From Emticicia sp. C21 (GTDB lineage: Bacteria > Bacteroidota > Bacteroidia > Cytophagales > Spirosomataceae): DNA of 64,000 bases. Numbering within the stretch: position 1 is the first letter of the stretch; every line of letters begins with the position of its first letter. Both the position numbers and the translations under genes were made by a program. The stretch covers positions 1,153,883 to 1,217,882 of the forward strand of contig NZ_QVMT01000001.1 of NCBI RefSeq assembly GCF_003418935.1, in the 5' to 3' direction. The notes under the pieces were generated by a model. That model was not told the origin of the DNA, did no database searches, and saw nothing but the letters and a program-made list of their open reading frames with translations. This document shows positions 7,807 through 17,218 of the stretch, in pieces.

Positions 7807-9934
7807 TTGGTATACTGATATGAGTGACAGTGCCGTTGCCTGCATTAGACGAAATATCTATGAACCCGCCCATAGCTTCTACCCTTTCTTCAATAATGGT
7901 TAGTCCTTTCCCTTTCAATTGTGCCTCGGTTACGCTGTATTCTATGCCTTTGCCATTGTCACGGACAAATAGTTCCAGTGTATTATTATTCTGACGAAAG
8001 GTAATAACCCCATCGGTAGCTTCAGCGTGTTTCAGTATATTATTGATGAGTTCTAAACAGATAGAATAAAGGTGAAAGCTTACGGTTTTGTCTAACGAAA
8101 TATCTTTTAAGCCTTTGGTATTTAAGGTAAACTCTATTTTTGTCGAAAAATTCAATCTTTCTATCATTTTCTCGAGAGCCTTTTCGAGTCCGAATTTCTC
8201 CAGTTCTTCCGGTAATAGATTATGAGAAATCAATCGTACCTCCCGGCAGGCATCTTCTACCATCTGTTGGAGTTGCCCGTAAACTTTTTTATCCTGATTA
8301 GGCAGTTTTTCGCTGTTTAAGGTTAATAAACTGACTCTTACAGCGGAGAGCAATGAGCCGACATTGTCATGCAATTCGGAAGCTACACGTTTTCGTTCAA
8401 TGGTTTGTCCTTTGAGTAATGCTTCCTGTATTTCGCGGTTTTTTGCCCTTAATTGCCTGTTTTTTTTCTGCAACACCAGACTATAGATAATGGCCGAAAT
8501 GCCTAATATGGATATCAGCCCCATAATCAACCATAACGATGTCCGTCTTTGTTCTTCAAGTGTCAGCTTGTTACCCAGTTCGTTGAGTTTTATTTGTTTG
8601 TGTAGTTTTTCCTGTTCATGCGTTTGCCTTTCAGACTGAATCTTCAATTGTTGTGCAGTGGCCAGCGCCTCTTCTTTTTCCAGTTCTTCGCTGATGGCTG
8701 TCAATCGGTATTCCTGCATCAATTTTTCACTTTTCAGGCTTGCCAGTTCATATTGCTTCTGAATCGCATTTACTCGGTACTCTTCAATAATCTTTTCTTT
8801 ATCCCGTTGAATTTTTGCCTGATTCAATTCGTACAAACGTCTCACATCGCCCAGATCAATAATCCTCTTTTTTATATCGTTGCTATCTTTTAATCTCCAG
8901 TATTTCTGGCTGGCCCTTAATGCCTCCAGTTCATTGCCCATAGCCCTATGAGCTTTATAAATAATATCATAAGTAAAGGGCTGTAACAAAATCAACTTAT
9001 TTTTTATTGAATACGCCAAAGATTTATCAGCAAATTCTAAGGCTTTCCGGTTATCATTCAGATTAAGGTTTGCCCAGGCAATGCTATTATACACCGTTGC
9101 TATACCTTCTTCATTCGCATTAGCAAAATTTATTTTCAAAGCTTCATCATAATAAGGTAGTGACTTATTGGCGTTTCCGTTGGCATTGTAGAAATCTCCC
9201 AGTTCTTCATTGGCATTGGCAATGGCAATATCCCATTTGGTTTTCTTCATCATTTCCAATTGCAAAAGATAGGAGTTTTCGGCTTCGGGTATCTTTTTCC
9301 ATCTATTGTAAATTTTGGCTAAAGTGCCTTGCAGATTACCCTTGTTAATCACAAGCATGGTTTTTACATTGCTGGCAGGGTCATTAATACTATTCAGCGA
9401 TTGCAGAATATACTTTTCGGCGTTGGGATAATCGCCGGAATACAGAAAGATATTGCCCATTATCTGTTCAATTTTCCACCGTTGCCCACAATCTTTTCCT
9501 AGTTGTTCGCATAAATCAATGGCTTCAAAACACAATTTCAGCGACTCTGAATACTCGTGTAAGCGATTATGCCTGAGTTCTTTTCTGAAAAGGGCATCCA
9601 TCATCAATCGCTTTTTATTATATTTTTTTGCGTACCTGTACAGTTGGTCGGCATAGATAGCAGCCGTATCCAGATTAAAACGGTTGGCATCTACATAGAC
9701 TTCGCTCATCATGGTAAATAGGGCAATGCGTAAGGAATCGTACGCCGGTGTCTGTGGTTTGCTGGCTAGTTCTTTTTCCAGCAACTTACCCACTACTTTT
9801 AGGCTATCTTCATAGTGTTTTTCTCCGTTTCGGCTGGGTAGAAATTTAGGGATATGAAGTTTTGTGTTCTGTGCATAAGCCGACAGAACAGGTAATAATA
9901 GAAAACACAAGAAGAAACTATAGCTGTATTTCAT
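7772..9934 (-). CDS. Secreted-sensor TPR histidine kinase (HisKA_3 type)
   Basis: A 720-residue membrane kinase. Residues 1-22 are a signal peptide ending AYAQ. Residues about 60-400 are periplasmic tetratricopeptide-like repeats (AEKYILQSLNSI, SLPYYDEALKINF, ALEFADKSLAY), followed by a coiled coil, a single transmembrane helix at about 467-489, and the cytoplasmic kinase. The phosphorylated histidine is H522 in RKRVASELHDNVGSLLSA. The ATPase domain has the N box ELINNILKHAEA, DNGKGIEY and GKGLTIIEERV. It probably phosphorylates the adjacent LuxR-type regulator. The signal is unknown. Confidence 0.94.
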   Translation of the reverse strand: MKYSYSFFLCFLLLPVLSAYAQNTKLHIPKFLPSRNGEKHYEDSLKVVGKLLEKELASKPQTPAYDSLRIALFTMMSEVYVDANRFNLDTAAIYADQLYRYAKKYNKKRLMMDALFRKELRHNRLHEYSESLKLCFEAIDLCEQLGKDCGQRWKIEQIMGNIFLYSGDYPNAEKYILQSLNSINDPASNVKTMLVINKGNLQGTLAKIYNRWKKIPEAENSYLLQLEMMKKTKWDIAIANANEELGDFYNANGNANKSLPYYDEALKINFANANEEGIATVYNSIAWANLNLNDNRKALEFADKSLAYSIKNKLILLQPFTYDIIYKAHRAMGNELEALRASQKYWRLKDSNDIKKRIIDLGDVRRLYELNQAKIQRDKEKIIEEYRVNAIQKQYELASLKSEKLMQEYRLTAISEELEKEEALATAQQLKIQSERQTHEQEKLHKQIKLNELGNKLTLEEQRRTSLWLIMGLISILGISAIIYSLVLQKKNRQLRAKNREIQEALLKGQTIERKRVASELHDNVGSLLSAVRVSLLTLNSEKLPNQDKKVYGQLQQMVEDACREVRLISHNLLPEELEKFGLEKALEKMIERLNFSTKIEFTLNTKGLKDISLDKTVSFHLYSICLELINNILKHAEATDGVITFRQNNNTLELFVRDNGKGIEYSVTEAQLKGKGLTIIEERVEAMGGFIDISSNAGNGTVTHISIPINQPVYSASQT

Positions 9935-9960
9935 CTAAATGGTGGTAGTTCTAAATCCAT

Positions 9961-10096
9961 TATTGTAGAGACGACTTGTAGGCGTCTCCAGAGTCTATGC
10001 AATCCCAGAATGCTATGTCAGGAAGATAAAAAGAATAGAAAATTTTCTTATTCTCATCGTCCCAAGGAGACGCCTACAAGTCGTCTCTACGGAAAT
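9961..10096. repeat. MITE-like inverted-repeat element, GTAGAGACG family, copy 3
   Basis: A 136-bp element: left arm TATTGTAGAGACGACTTGTA.. ending GGCGTCTCC and a complementary right arm GGAGACGCCTACAAGTCGTC.. to CTACGGAA. The inner half of the arm differs from copies 1 and 2, so the outer GTAGAGACG/CGTCTCTAC edge is the constant part. It lies between the kinase start and the operator of the fibre/protease operon. Confidence 0.85.
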
Positions 10097-10184
10097 GGAT
10101 ATATTTAAAGAGTGCTTATTTTAAACCTTAATCCTCCATAAAATTAACTGATTCTTCTAAAAAACAAGAGGCTTTACTTAAAAT

Positions 10185-10253
10185 TCACGGTTTTCCGTGA
10201 GTTAAATAACGGTTTTCCGTAATTGACTGCTATGGGATAATATCGGAGTTTTG
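10185..10253 (+). promoter_or_regulatory. Promoter with two palindromic operators, upstream of the fibre/protease operon
   Basis: Two copies of an ACGGTTTTCCGT box lie at 10185-10200 (as TCACGGTTTTCCGTGA) and 10209-10220. The second is directly followed by ATTGAC with TTG at 10223-10225, then 20 nt, then GAGTTTTG (10246-10253), a near match to the -7 element TAnnTTTG. The same box-promoter arrangement with the same 20-nt spacer precedes the LytTR gene at 15716. The box therefore is a likely operator for a shared regulator, most simply the LytTR protein itself. Confidence 0.65.
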
Positions 10254-10291
10254 CTAAACCAATTTTGTCTACTATTATTTACTGGTCAGCC

Positions 10292-11815
10292 ATGAAAAAA
10301 CTCCTATTATTTATCTTCATATCAGCATCAGCTTTGGGGCAATCAGTAGAGATAGCTCCAAATAACTCCTCTGGGTCTTCAAATGCTATTATAAAAAAAG
10401 TGGGGATAGGTTTTGAACATACCGATGGTACCATCAGAATAGGTACTTATGTAAATAGTGCCTATGGTGCATTCATTCAGACACATTCTAATCACCCCTT
10501 AGGATTTGCTACCAATGATGGTAACAGGCAGTTTGTTATTAATACTAACGGAAGAGTAGGTATCGGTCCCGATCTGCCTGCTTACTGGTTAGACGTAAAC
10601 GGACGGGCAAGAATAAAGCATTATACCTCAGCATCTCCATCAGTCAATGAAACAGCAGGTATCTGGTATAATAAGTCTAATAATTCAGTGGGGGTTTTTG
10701 CAGGTATGTATAACGATGAAATGTACGGTTTGTCTGGTATGGGTTCAGATTTACTCTGGAAATTCGGTTTTGACCTGGTGAATACCAAAATGGGTATAGG
10801 CACCATGACACCCAAACACCCTTTGACATTTCCGAGTACTATAGGGCAGAAAATTTCATTCTGGGGTGGTACTAACGCCGTTACTGACAACAATTATGGC
10901 ATTGGTGTGCAATCGTCTGCATTCCAGTTTCATGTACCAACTACCAACGACAATATTGTTTTTGGCACAGGCAGAAGCGGCGCTTTTACTGAAAACATGC
11001 GTATAACCGGTACAGGCAATATAGGGATTCGCAGATCTAACCCACAGAGTACTTTAGAGGTAGCCAGAGGAGAAGGAATAAATGGTACAGCCGCCTTTTT
11101 TGGCACTACGCACACTTCACATTTCAATTATAGTACCGACGAAAATACGTATATCAGGGGCGGAAAGGCTAATTCAAACGTCATTATTAATGATGTATTT
11201 GGTTTGGGCAATGTGGGTATTGGTACCGATAGGCCTAGTTCCAATACCAAATTACATGTACATACCGTCAATGATTTTTATGGGCTTCTGCATACAAATG
11301 AAGCAGGTTTAAAGATGGGCACTTATGCCGGCTTTCACCAAGGTTATTTCGGAACTTTTAATAATTACCCATTGGCTTTAACAGTAAATAGCTATCCTGC
11401 TTTAACAATCAGCACCGACCAGCGATTTCAGTTTGGTGCTGCCGGTACGCCTACAGGATATAAAATGAGTGTTGATGGTAAGATTATCTGCACTGATATA
11501 ACTACACTGCCTACCTCATCATGGCCTGATTATGTATTCAAATCTGGTTATCAACTAAAACCCTTACATGAAGTAGAAAATTTCATACAAGCCAACGGGC
11601 ATCTGCCCAATATTCCAAAAGCAGAAGATATGGAAACCAAAGGAGTATCCCTGGGGCATATGAGTAAGCTGCAAATGGAGAAAATAGAAGAACTGACACT
11701 ATACATGATAGAAATGAATAAAACCCTCACAGAAACAAATAAGAGGTTGAAAAAAGTAGAAGAAGAAAACAAATTACTGAAACAAGAATTAATCGCTACT
11801 AAATCTCAGCACTAA
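10292..11815 (+). CDS. Fibre-like secreted surface protein, copy A
   Basis: A 507-residue exported protein with signal peptide MKKLLLFIFISASALGQ. The body holds at least four phage-tail-fibre-like motifs of the form G-x-GIG-x-x-x-P-x-x-x-L-x-V (GRVGIGPDLPAYWLDV, TKMGIGTMTPKHPLTF, GNIGIRRSNPQSTLEV, GNVGIGTDRPSSNTKLHV), which usually fold as beta-rich trimeric fibres. The C-terminus, from WPDYVFKSGYQLKPLHEV to a coiled coil of KLQMEKIEELTLYMIEMNK, is the typical tail of Bacteroidota proteins of this kind, located where S74 peptidase-like chaperone domains occur in others. No cleavage residues were identified. The ATG at 10292 is chosen because the signal peptide starts there. Followed 7 bp later by the M43 protease gene. 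Confidence 0.85.
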   Translation: MKKLLLFIFISASALGQSVEIAPNNSSGSSNAIIKKVGIGFEHTDGTIRIGTYVNSAYGAFIQTHSNHPLGFATNDGNRQFVINTNGRVGIGPDLPAYWLDVNGRARIKHYTSASPSVNETAGIWYNKSNNSVGVFAGMYNDEMYGLSGMGSDLLWKFGFDLVNTKMGIGTMTPKHPLTFPSTIGQKISFWGGTNAVTDNNYGIGVQSSAFQFHVPTTNDNIVFGTGRSGAFTENMRITGTGNIGIRRSNPQSTLEVARGEGINGTAAFFGTTHTSHFNYSTDENTYIRGGKANSNVIINDVFGLGNVGIGTDRPSSNTKLHVHTVNDFYGLLHTNEAGLKMGTYAGFHQGYFGTFNNYPLALTVNSYPALTISTDQRFQFGAAGTPTGYKMSVDGKIICTDITTLPTSSWPDYVFKSGYQLKPLHEVENFIQANGHLPNIPKAEDMETKGVSLGHMSKLQMEKIEELTLYMIEMNKTLTETNKRLKKVEEENKLLKQELIATKSQH

Positions 11816-11822
11816 TCAACCC

Positions 11823-12890
11823 ATGAAAAAACTCCTATTGCTACTATTAACATTGGTTTATACCCATGTAAGTGCCCAGACTATTGAGTGTGATATGCAT
11901 GCTACAGGTAAGCCTATTATTTTTAGCCAGAAACAAAAAGATAGTTTAAAATTAACCAATGCCATTAATGCACCTTATACCGTAAAGATTTTTGTCACTG
12001 TTTTTGCCGATGATAATGGTACCAACAGAGGGGCTACCGATGCGGATATTTTAAGACAGGTGCAGAATATGGTCAATCAGTATCAACCACAGAATATCTG
12101 CTTCATTCTGGGGGGTATCAGACAGGTAAACAACTCTGACCTGAACGACCATGTGAAAGCAGATGAAGCCGCAGAAGTGCTTCCTTACAGAGTAAGTGGA
12201 TTTTTAAACATATTCATTCATCGTTCACTACCCGGCCTTAATGGTACAGCTTATGGTATTCCGAATACATATCTGAGCCTATCAGGTGGAGCCATTGCCA
12301 GCCTCGACAATACGTCTACGCTAGGGCATGAAATGGGACATTGCCTTGGGCTTTATCATACATTTGAGACATGGCAAGGCACAAATCCGGAGAACGTTGA
12401 CCGTTCGGGTAATTGTTTAAACTGTAGCACAGCCGGAGATGTACTATGCGATACCCCTGCCGACGATGATGGAGGCGTAGACATTAACTGTAATTATATT
12501 GGTGGCGGCACAGACGCCTGTAATGTAAGCTATGCGCCCATGACCATTAATATGATGGGCTATGGACACCGACCATGCAGAAGTGTCTTTACTACTGACC
12601 AACGCGACCGGATGCATGCCTTTTTGACTACCGATAATTCATTAAGCCCTCTGGTAGCGCATGATATTCTTTATACACCGGTTTTCGGCAATTATACGGT
12701 TTCGAGTGGCACAAGTTATACTTTAGCCCGCGAAATGGTCTATGTATCGGAGGGAAATGCCAATCTGACTGTCAATGGCACGGCTCAGCAGTTTTTTCAG
12801 GCTAAAAAAGTATCCCTCAAATCAGGGACTAAGTTCTCACCTGCTGCTGGTGGTAAAGTATCAGTCAAATCCAATCCTTATTGTAATTAA
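11823..12890 (+). CDS. Secreted M43 (pappalysin-like) zinc metalloprotease, copy A
   Basis: A 355-residue exported protease. A signal peptide (1-19, ending VSAQ) is followed by the catalytic domain with the metzincin motif HEMGHCLGLYH: zinc ligands H169, H173 and H179 and catalytic E170. The Met-turn is MTINMMGYG. The paired cysteines around CLNCSTAGDVLCDTPADD are characteristic of M43B enzymes. The last 55 residues (VNGTAQQFFQAKKVSLKSG to KSNPYCN) form a small Gly/Val-rich beta domain ending in Cys-Asn, related to the C-termini of two other secreted proteins in this window. It probably cleaves surface or environmental protein; the close linkage suggests the fibre protein as partner or substrate, by inference. 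Confidence 0.9.
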   Translation: MKKLLLLLLTLVYTHVSAQTIECDMHATGKPIIFSQKQKDSLKLTNAINAPYTVKIFVTVFADDNGTNRGATDADILRQVQNMVNQYQPQNICFILGGIRQVNNSDLNDHVKADEAAEVLPYRVSGFLNIFIHRSLPGLNGTAYGIPNTYLSLSGGAIASLDNTSTLGHEMGHCLGLYHTFETWQGTNPENVDRSGNCLNCSTAGDVLCDTPADDDGGVDINCNYIGGGTDACNVSYAPMTINMMGYGHRPCRSVFTTDQRDRMHAFLTTDNSLSPLVAHDILYTPVFGNYTVSSGTSYTLAREMVYVSEGNANLTVNGTAQQFFQAKKVSLKSGTKFSPAAGGKVSVKSNPYCN

Positions 12891-12940
12891 TCCCCGGAAT
12901 TTTCTCAACCTTTTCAAATATCTCTTAATTTATATAAACC

Positions 12941-14422
12941 ATGAAAAAACTTTTATTATTACTCTTTGTATCCGCATCGGCTTTAGGGCAATCGGTAGAA
13001 ATCAGACCCGATGCTTATGGACTTCAACCTAACACTTTCATTACAAAAACAGGACGGGGCTTTGAGCAGACAGATGGCAGCGGTACAGTTAAGTTAGGTA
13101 CTTTTGTCAATAACAGTTTAGCGTATATTCAGACCTACACCAATCACGCCCTAAGATTTGGTACTAATAGTGTCGGTCAGCAGTTTATTCTTAATACTGA
13201 TGGCAAAATTGGGATAGGCGCTGATATTCCGTCTTATTGGCTGGATGTGAAAGGTCGGGCAAGAATCAAACATTTCAGTGGCGAAAGCGCCGGGATATGG
13301 TATAATAAAACCGATAATACCGAGGGTGCTTTTGTAGGGATGTATAACAACGACATCTATGGCCTATTTGGCATGGGAACAGTATCCAGCTGGAAATTCG
13401 GATTTGACCTGGTAAATACCAAAATGGGTATCGGAACTATGACACCTAAACACCCTCTGACATTCCCGAATGCGGTGGGAGATAAGATTTCGTTCTGGGG
13501 GGGCAATATTGCTACTACCGATAATCATTATGGCATTGGTGTGCAGGGGGCAGCTTTTCAGTTTTATGTACCAACCAATACCGATAATATTGTATTTGGC
13601 ACAGGCAGAAGTGCGTCTTTTACAGAAAAAGTCAGAATAACAGGTGCCGGAAATGTCGGTATCGGTAAGAATAATCCGCAGGGGTCATTGGAAGTAACTC
13701 GGGGAACAGGGGTAAATGGTACAGCCGCCTTTTATGGTACCACACATACCTCTCATTTCAATTATAGTACAGAAGAGAATACCTTTATCAGAGGAGGGAA
13801 AGCCAATGCGCATGTACTTCTTAATGATTTGGCTGGCTTAGGCAATGTGGGCATTGGTACAGCAGTACCTGCCCATAAATTACAGGTAAATACCACCGGA
13901 AACAACTCGGGTATTGTTCATGCCAATAATGTAGGTGTTCAGGTAGGTACTTATATAGGCTATAACATGGGATGGTTGGGGACATTCTCTAATCACCCAT
14001 TGGCTTTATTTGTGAATAACGGCCAGCCTGCCCTTACTATCACCGCCGACGAGCGTTTTCAGTTTGGTGGGTCAACCATTCCGGCAGGGTATAAAATGAG
14101 TGTAGATGGCAAGGTTATCTGCACCGAACTGGAGGTACTGGTTACTCCCTGGCCTGACTATGTTTTCAAGTCTGATTATCGCCTGAAACCCTTACATGAA
14201 GTAGAAAACTTTATTCAGGCCAACGGACATTTGCCTAATATCCCGAAAGCAGAAGAAATTGAAAACAAATCATTGGCAGTGGGTAATATGAGTAAACTGC
14301 AAATGGAAAAAATAGAGGAACTGACGCTCTACTTAATAGAAATCAATAAAAGATTGCAAAAAGTAGAAGAAGAAAACGCACAGCTAAAGAAAGCCTTACT
14401 CGCTACTAAATCCCAAAACTGA
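12941..14422 (+). CDS. Fibre-like secreted surface protein, copy B
   Basis: A 493-residue paralogue of the protein at 10292. The signal peptide (MKKLLLLLFVSASALGQ), the GIG repeat series (TKMGIGTMTPKHPLTFP, GNVGIGKNNPQGSLEV, GNVGIGTAVPAHKLQV) and the C-terminal WPDYVFKSDYRLKPLHEVEN plus coiled coil all align with copy A along the whole length. Loops differ, for example around the TGNNSGIVHANNVGV segment. The 50-bp gap upstream contains no operator box, so it is probably transcribed from the promoter at 10223. Confidence 0.85.
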   Translation: MKKLLLLLFVSASALGQSVEIRPDAYGLQPNTFITKTGRGFEQTDGSGTVKLGTFVNNSLAYIQTYTNHALRFGTNSVGQQFILNTDGKIGIGADIPSYWLDVKGRARIKHFSGESAGIWYNKTDNTEGAFVGMYNNDIYGLFGMGTVSSWKFGFDLVNTKMGIGTMTPKHPLTFPNAVGDKISFWGGNIATTDNHYGIGVQGAAFQFYVPTNTDNIVFGTGRSASFTEKVRITGAGNVGIGKNNPQGSLEVTRGTGVNGTAAFYGTTHTSHFNYSTEENTFIRGGKANAHVLLNDLAGLGNVGIGTAVPAHKLQVNTTGNNSGIVHANNVGVQVGTYIGYNMGWLGTFSNHPLALFVNNGQPALTITADERFQFGGSTIPAGYKMSVDGKVICTELEVLVTPWPDYVFKSDYRLKPLHEVENFIQANGHLPNIPKAEEIENKSLAVGNMSKLQMEKIEELTLYLIEINKRLQKVEEENAQLKKALLATKSQN

Positions 14423-14429
14423 TACGGCT

Positions 14430-15500
14430 ATGAAAACACTCCTATTCTTCTTTATACTGTTTGCAAGTATAGTTTCGCAGGCACAAAACAAGATATGTGG
14501 TACAGTCGGTAAGGGCAAGCCCATTATTTTTTCAAAACAAACGATGGATAGCCTCAAATTGACAAATGCCATTAATACGCCCTATACAGTAAAAGTTTAT
14601 GTGACCATTTTTGCTGATGATAACGGTACCAACAGATCGGATACAGATGCGCACATTAATGATTATATGCAGGTGATGACAAACGTTTTTCAGGCGCATA
14701 ATATCTGTTTTCTGTTAGGAGGTATCAAACAGATAAATAATACTGACCTTAATAACCAGAACGTGGATACTGAGGAAAGTGAGCTGACACCCTATATAGA
14801 ACCTGGATTTCTGAATATTTTCGTTCACAGAACTTTGCCCGGTTATTCAGGCTATGCCTATAATATTCCGAATACTTTTCTGAGTATCGTCGGGAATCTG
14901 TTTGAAGATGTGATTTTAGCACATGAAATGGGTCATTGCTTAGGCTTATACCACACTTTTGAGCCTTGGTTAGATAACAACGGCAACCCTACCAACAAAG
15001 AGAACGTCGCCCGTGCGGGCAATTGCCAGAACTGTACAACCGCCGGAGACGTATTGTGCGATACACCTGCCGATGATAATGGCGGTGTAAATGCAGCCTG
15101 CGTTTATACAGGCACAGGAAAAGATGCGTGTAATGCTTTTTATTCTCCCTTGACCAACAATGTAATGGGCTATGGCAATGCGGCTTGTAACGATACTTTT
15201 ACGGCCGGACAGGGCGATAGAATGCGAACATTTCTGACAACCAATAACGACCTGAAAACCTTTACTTTACATGATGTGCTCTATACACCAGTCTTTGGCA
15301 ATGTTACCATTTCAAGTGGTAAGGGTTATACCTTGGCCAGAGATCGGGTTTTTGTATCGGATGGAAATGCCAATCTGACAGTAAATGGTACAGCTCAGCA
15401 ATTTTTTCAGGCCAAAAAAGTATCACTCAGATCAGGCACTAAGTTTTCGCCCGCTGTTGGTGGAAAAGTATCTGTTAAATCTAATCCTTTTTGTAATTAA
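14430..15500 (+). CDS. Secreted M43 (pappalysin-like) zinc metalloprotease, copy B
   Basis: A 356-residue paralogue of the protease at 11823. A signal peptide (ending SQAQ) is followed by HEMGHCLGLYH with zinc ligands H165, H169 and H175 and catalytic E166, and the Met-turn region NNVMGYGNAAC. The Cys-rich NCTTAGDVLCDTPADD segment is preserved. The C-terminal domain ends KVSVKSNPFCN, almost identical to copy A. All catalytic residues are intact, so both copies are expected to be active. It closes the four-gene unit; the gap to the LytTR gene contains that gene's own promoter. Confidence 0.9.
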   Translation: MKTLLFFFILFASIVSQAQNKICGTVGKGKPIIFSKQTMDSLKLTNAINTPYTVKVYVTIFADDNGTNRSDTDAHINDYMQVMTNVFQAHNICFLLGGIKQINNTDLNNQNVDTEESELTPYIEPGFLNIFVHRTLPGYSGYAYNIPNTFLSIVGNLFEDVILAHEMGHCLGLYHTFEPWLDNNGNPTNKENVARAGNCQNCTTAGDVLCDTPADDNGGVNAACVYTGTGKDACNAFYSPLTNNVMGYGNAACNDTFTAGQGDRMRTFLTTNNDLKTFTLHDVLYTPVFGNVTISSGKGYTLARDRVFVSDGNANLTVNGTAQQFFQAKKVSLRSGTKFSPAVGGKVSVKSNPFCN

Positions 15501-15597
15501 TCATTCTATTATTTGAATTATACACAAGGGGCATATTGGCTTTGCTGATATGCCCACCCCTTCAAGGGTCATCTACAGATAAACCTGTAGTAATAAA

Positions 15598-15644
15598 TCA
15601 CGGTTTACCGTGATTGACAGACAATGTTTAATAAGCGAATTTTG
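15598..15644 (+). promoter_or_regulatory. Promoter with palindromic operator, upstream of the LytTR gene
   Basis: TCACGGTTTACCGTGA (15598-15613) overlaps ATTGAC, whose TTG is at 15614-15616; exactly 20 nt later is GAATTTTG (15637-15644), matching TAnnTTTG in seven of eight positions. Box, TTGAC, spacer length and -7 sequence parallel those at 10209-10253. The operator would cover the -33 region, suggesting autoregulation of the LytTR gene and co-regulation of the fibre/protease operon. Confidence 0.65.
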
Positions 15645-15715
15645 TCTTCTTAGTCAAAGGAGTCCACACAAACCAATAAGTTGAATATATACGCCTTTAA
15701 AATCCCTTTTGAATC

Positions 15716-16084
15716 ATGAAAACTAGAACCGAATTATTTAAAGAAGCTAACCTGTTATGGTTTGACCACAAGAAAAAATGTATCCCTGCCGACGAGGTAG
15801 TCTACCTGAAGAGTTTTGAAAACTACACCAGATTTTATCTGAGCAACGGAAAGCAGTTTATGTCGTCTCATACGATGAAAATCTATGAGCAACAATTGAC
15901 AGATATGGGCGATTTCTCGCGTGTTCACAGAGGAACCTTACTAAACCTGAAGTATCTGACCAAATTTGAAAAGAATCCCGATGGGAACTGGGCCTACTTA
16001 TCAACCGGAGAAAGGATTTTTGTATCCAGAAGAAAGCTGAAGAAGTTTGAAGAGCAAGCCCCTCAAACTTCTGCCAATGGTTAA
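15716..16084 (+). CDS. Stand-alone LytTR DNA-binding regulator
   Basis: A 122-residue protein consisting almost only of a LytTR domain: IPADEVVYLKSFENYTRFYLSNGKQ, then SRVHRGTLLNLKYLTKFEK and GERIFVSRRKLKKF, which is the beta-sheet DNA-binding fold. There is no receiver domain, so it is not phosphorylated in the usual two-component way. It follows the duplicated fibre/protease unit and has the same operator palindrome in front of it, so it is the best candidate regulator of that unit. Its stop codon overlaps that of the convergent dipeptidase by 4 bp. Confidence 0.92.
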   Translation: MKTRTELFKEANLLWFDHKKKCIPADEVVYLKSFENYTRFYLSNGKQFMSSHTMKIYEQQLTDMGDFSRVHRGTLLNLKYLTKFEKNPDGNWAYLSTGERIFVSRRKLKKFEEQAPQTSANG

Positions 16085-17160
16085 GCCAATGCCTTACGCA
16101 TGACTCTTAGCCAGTTTTTATGAAAAATATTTTCTATATCAGCATTTGTATAGCCTCTTTTGACTAGCAGATGCTGATATTTTTGTAAATCGGCGATGGT
16201 ATCCAGGTCATACGGTGACTGCTCGGTACCGAAAGTACCATCCAAATCACTGCCAATGGCAATGTGCAGACTATTGCCTGTCATCTGGCAGATATGGTCG
16301 TAATGGTCAATCAATACTTCCAGATTAGCGCCTATCTCACGTGGGTTTATCTTTCTTTGTGTCAGGCCCGGTTTCAGCATCCATACATCCAGACAGCCGC
16401 CAATCACGGCATCTCTTTCTACCAGTCTTTTAATTTGCTCATCGTTTAACTGGCGTTGGTGCGGTACCAGTGTACGGCAATTGTGATGGCTTGCCCATAC
16501 CTGTCCTTTGAAAAGCTCTAAGGCTTCATCAAAACCTTCATCAGTCAGGTGCGTAGCATCCAGCACCATGCCGAGTTTGTCCATTTCTTTTACCAGTTCC
16601 CTACCCTCTTTGGTGAGCCCGCCTGTCATACCTGTGCCGGGTGCATAACGTCCGGGGCCATAGTGTGCAGGGCCAATGGCACGTAGGCCATAAGCATAGG
16701 CTTTTTCGAGATAAGATAGATTTACCAGAGAATCAGCGCCCTCCAGACTCAGGATAAAACCTACGGGCTTAGTGGCATCGTCAATGGTCGTATTTTCCCA
16801 TAAATCAATGTGGCTATCTAATTGGGCAGTAGTTGTAATCTGCACCATTTCACCGGCCTCTGCCATTGCCTGATACCATGATACCTGCGCCTGTGTCATA
16901 GCCCATGCCTGATGCGGAGAGTTCCAGCCGGAGCCAGGCATATTACCATTGCTTTCGCTATATCGGGCTAATTGGGTGGCTACCACTACTGCAATCTTGC
17001 CTTTACGCAGGTCAGGCAATGAGACTACTCCTTTGGCACGGTCAATTTTATCGGTCATGTCCTTTTCCATCGTCCGGATTTCTTCTACCGATCTTCTGTA
17101 GTCTCTATTCCATTCAATGGCATTCATGGCCATATCGAGGTGTGCGTCGATTATTAGCAT
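16081..17160 (-). CDS. Membrane dipeptidase (peptidase family M19)
   Basis: A 359-residue zinc dipeptidase related to renal dipeptidase. The binuclear zinc-site residues are visible: H7 and D9 in IIDAHLDMA, the bridging Glu in LSLEGADSL, His in DATHLTDEGF and His in ASHHNCR; GSDLDGTFG near the C-terminus completes the pattern. Despite the family name there is no signal peptide here, so it is probably cytoplasmic. It hydrolyses dipeptides, often including D-residues at the C-terminal position; the true substrate is unknown. Confidence 0.93.
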   Translation of the reverse strand: MLIIDAHLDMAMNAIEWNRDYRRSVEEIRTMEKDMTDKIDRAKGVVSLPDLRKGKIAVVVATQLARYSESNGNMPGSGWNSPHQAWAMTQAQVSWYQAMAEAGEMVQITTTAQLDSHIDLWENTTIDDATKPVGFILSLEGADSLVNLSYLEKAYAYGLRAIGPAHYGPGRYAPGTGMTGGLTKEGRELVKEMDKLGMVLDATHLTDEGFDEALELFKGQVWASHHNCRTLVPHQRQLNDEQIKRLVERDAVIGGCLDVWMLKPGLTQRKINPREIGANLEVLIDHYDHICQMTGNSLHIAIGSDLDGTFGTEQSPYDLDTIADLQKYQHLLVKRGYTNADIENIFHKNWLRVMRKALA

Positions 17161-17218
17161 ATTTATTTAGTGAATGAGTGATTGAGTGAGTTAGTGATTA
17201 ATTATAGCTGCGCTGTGA

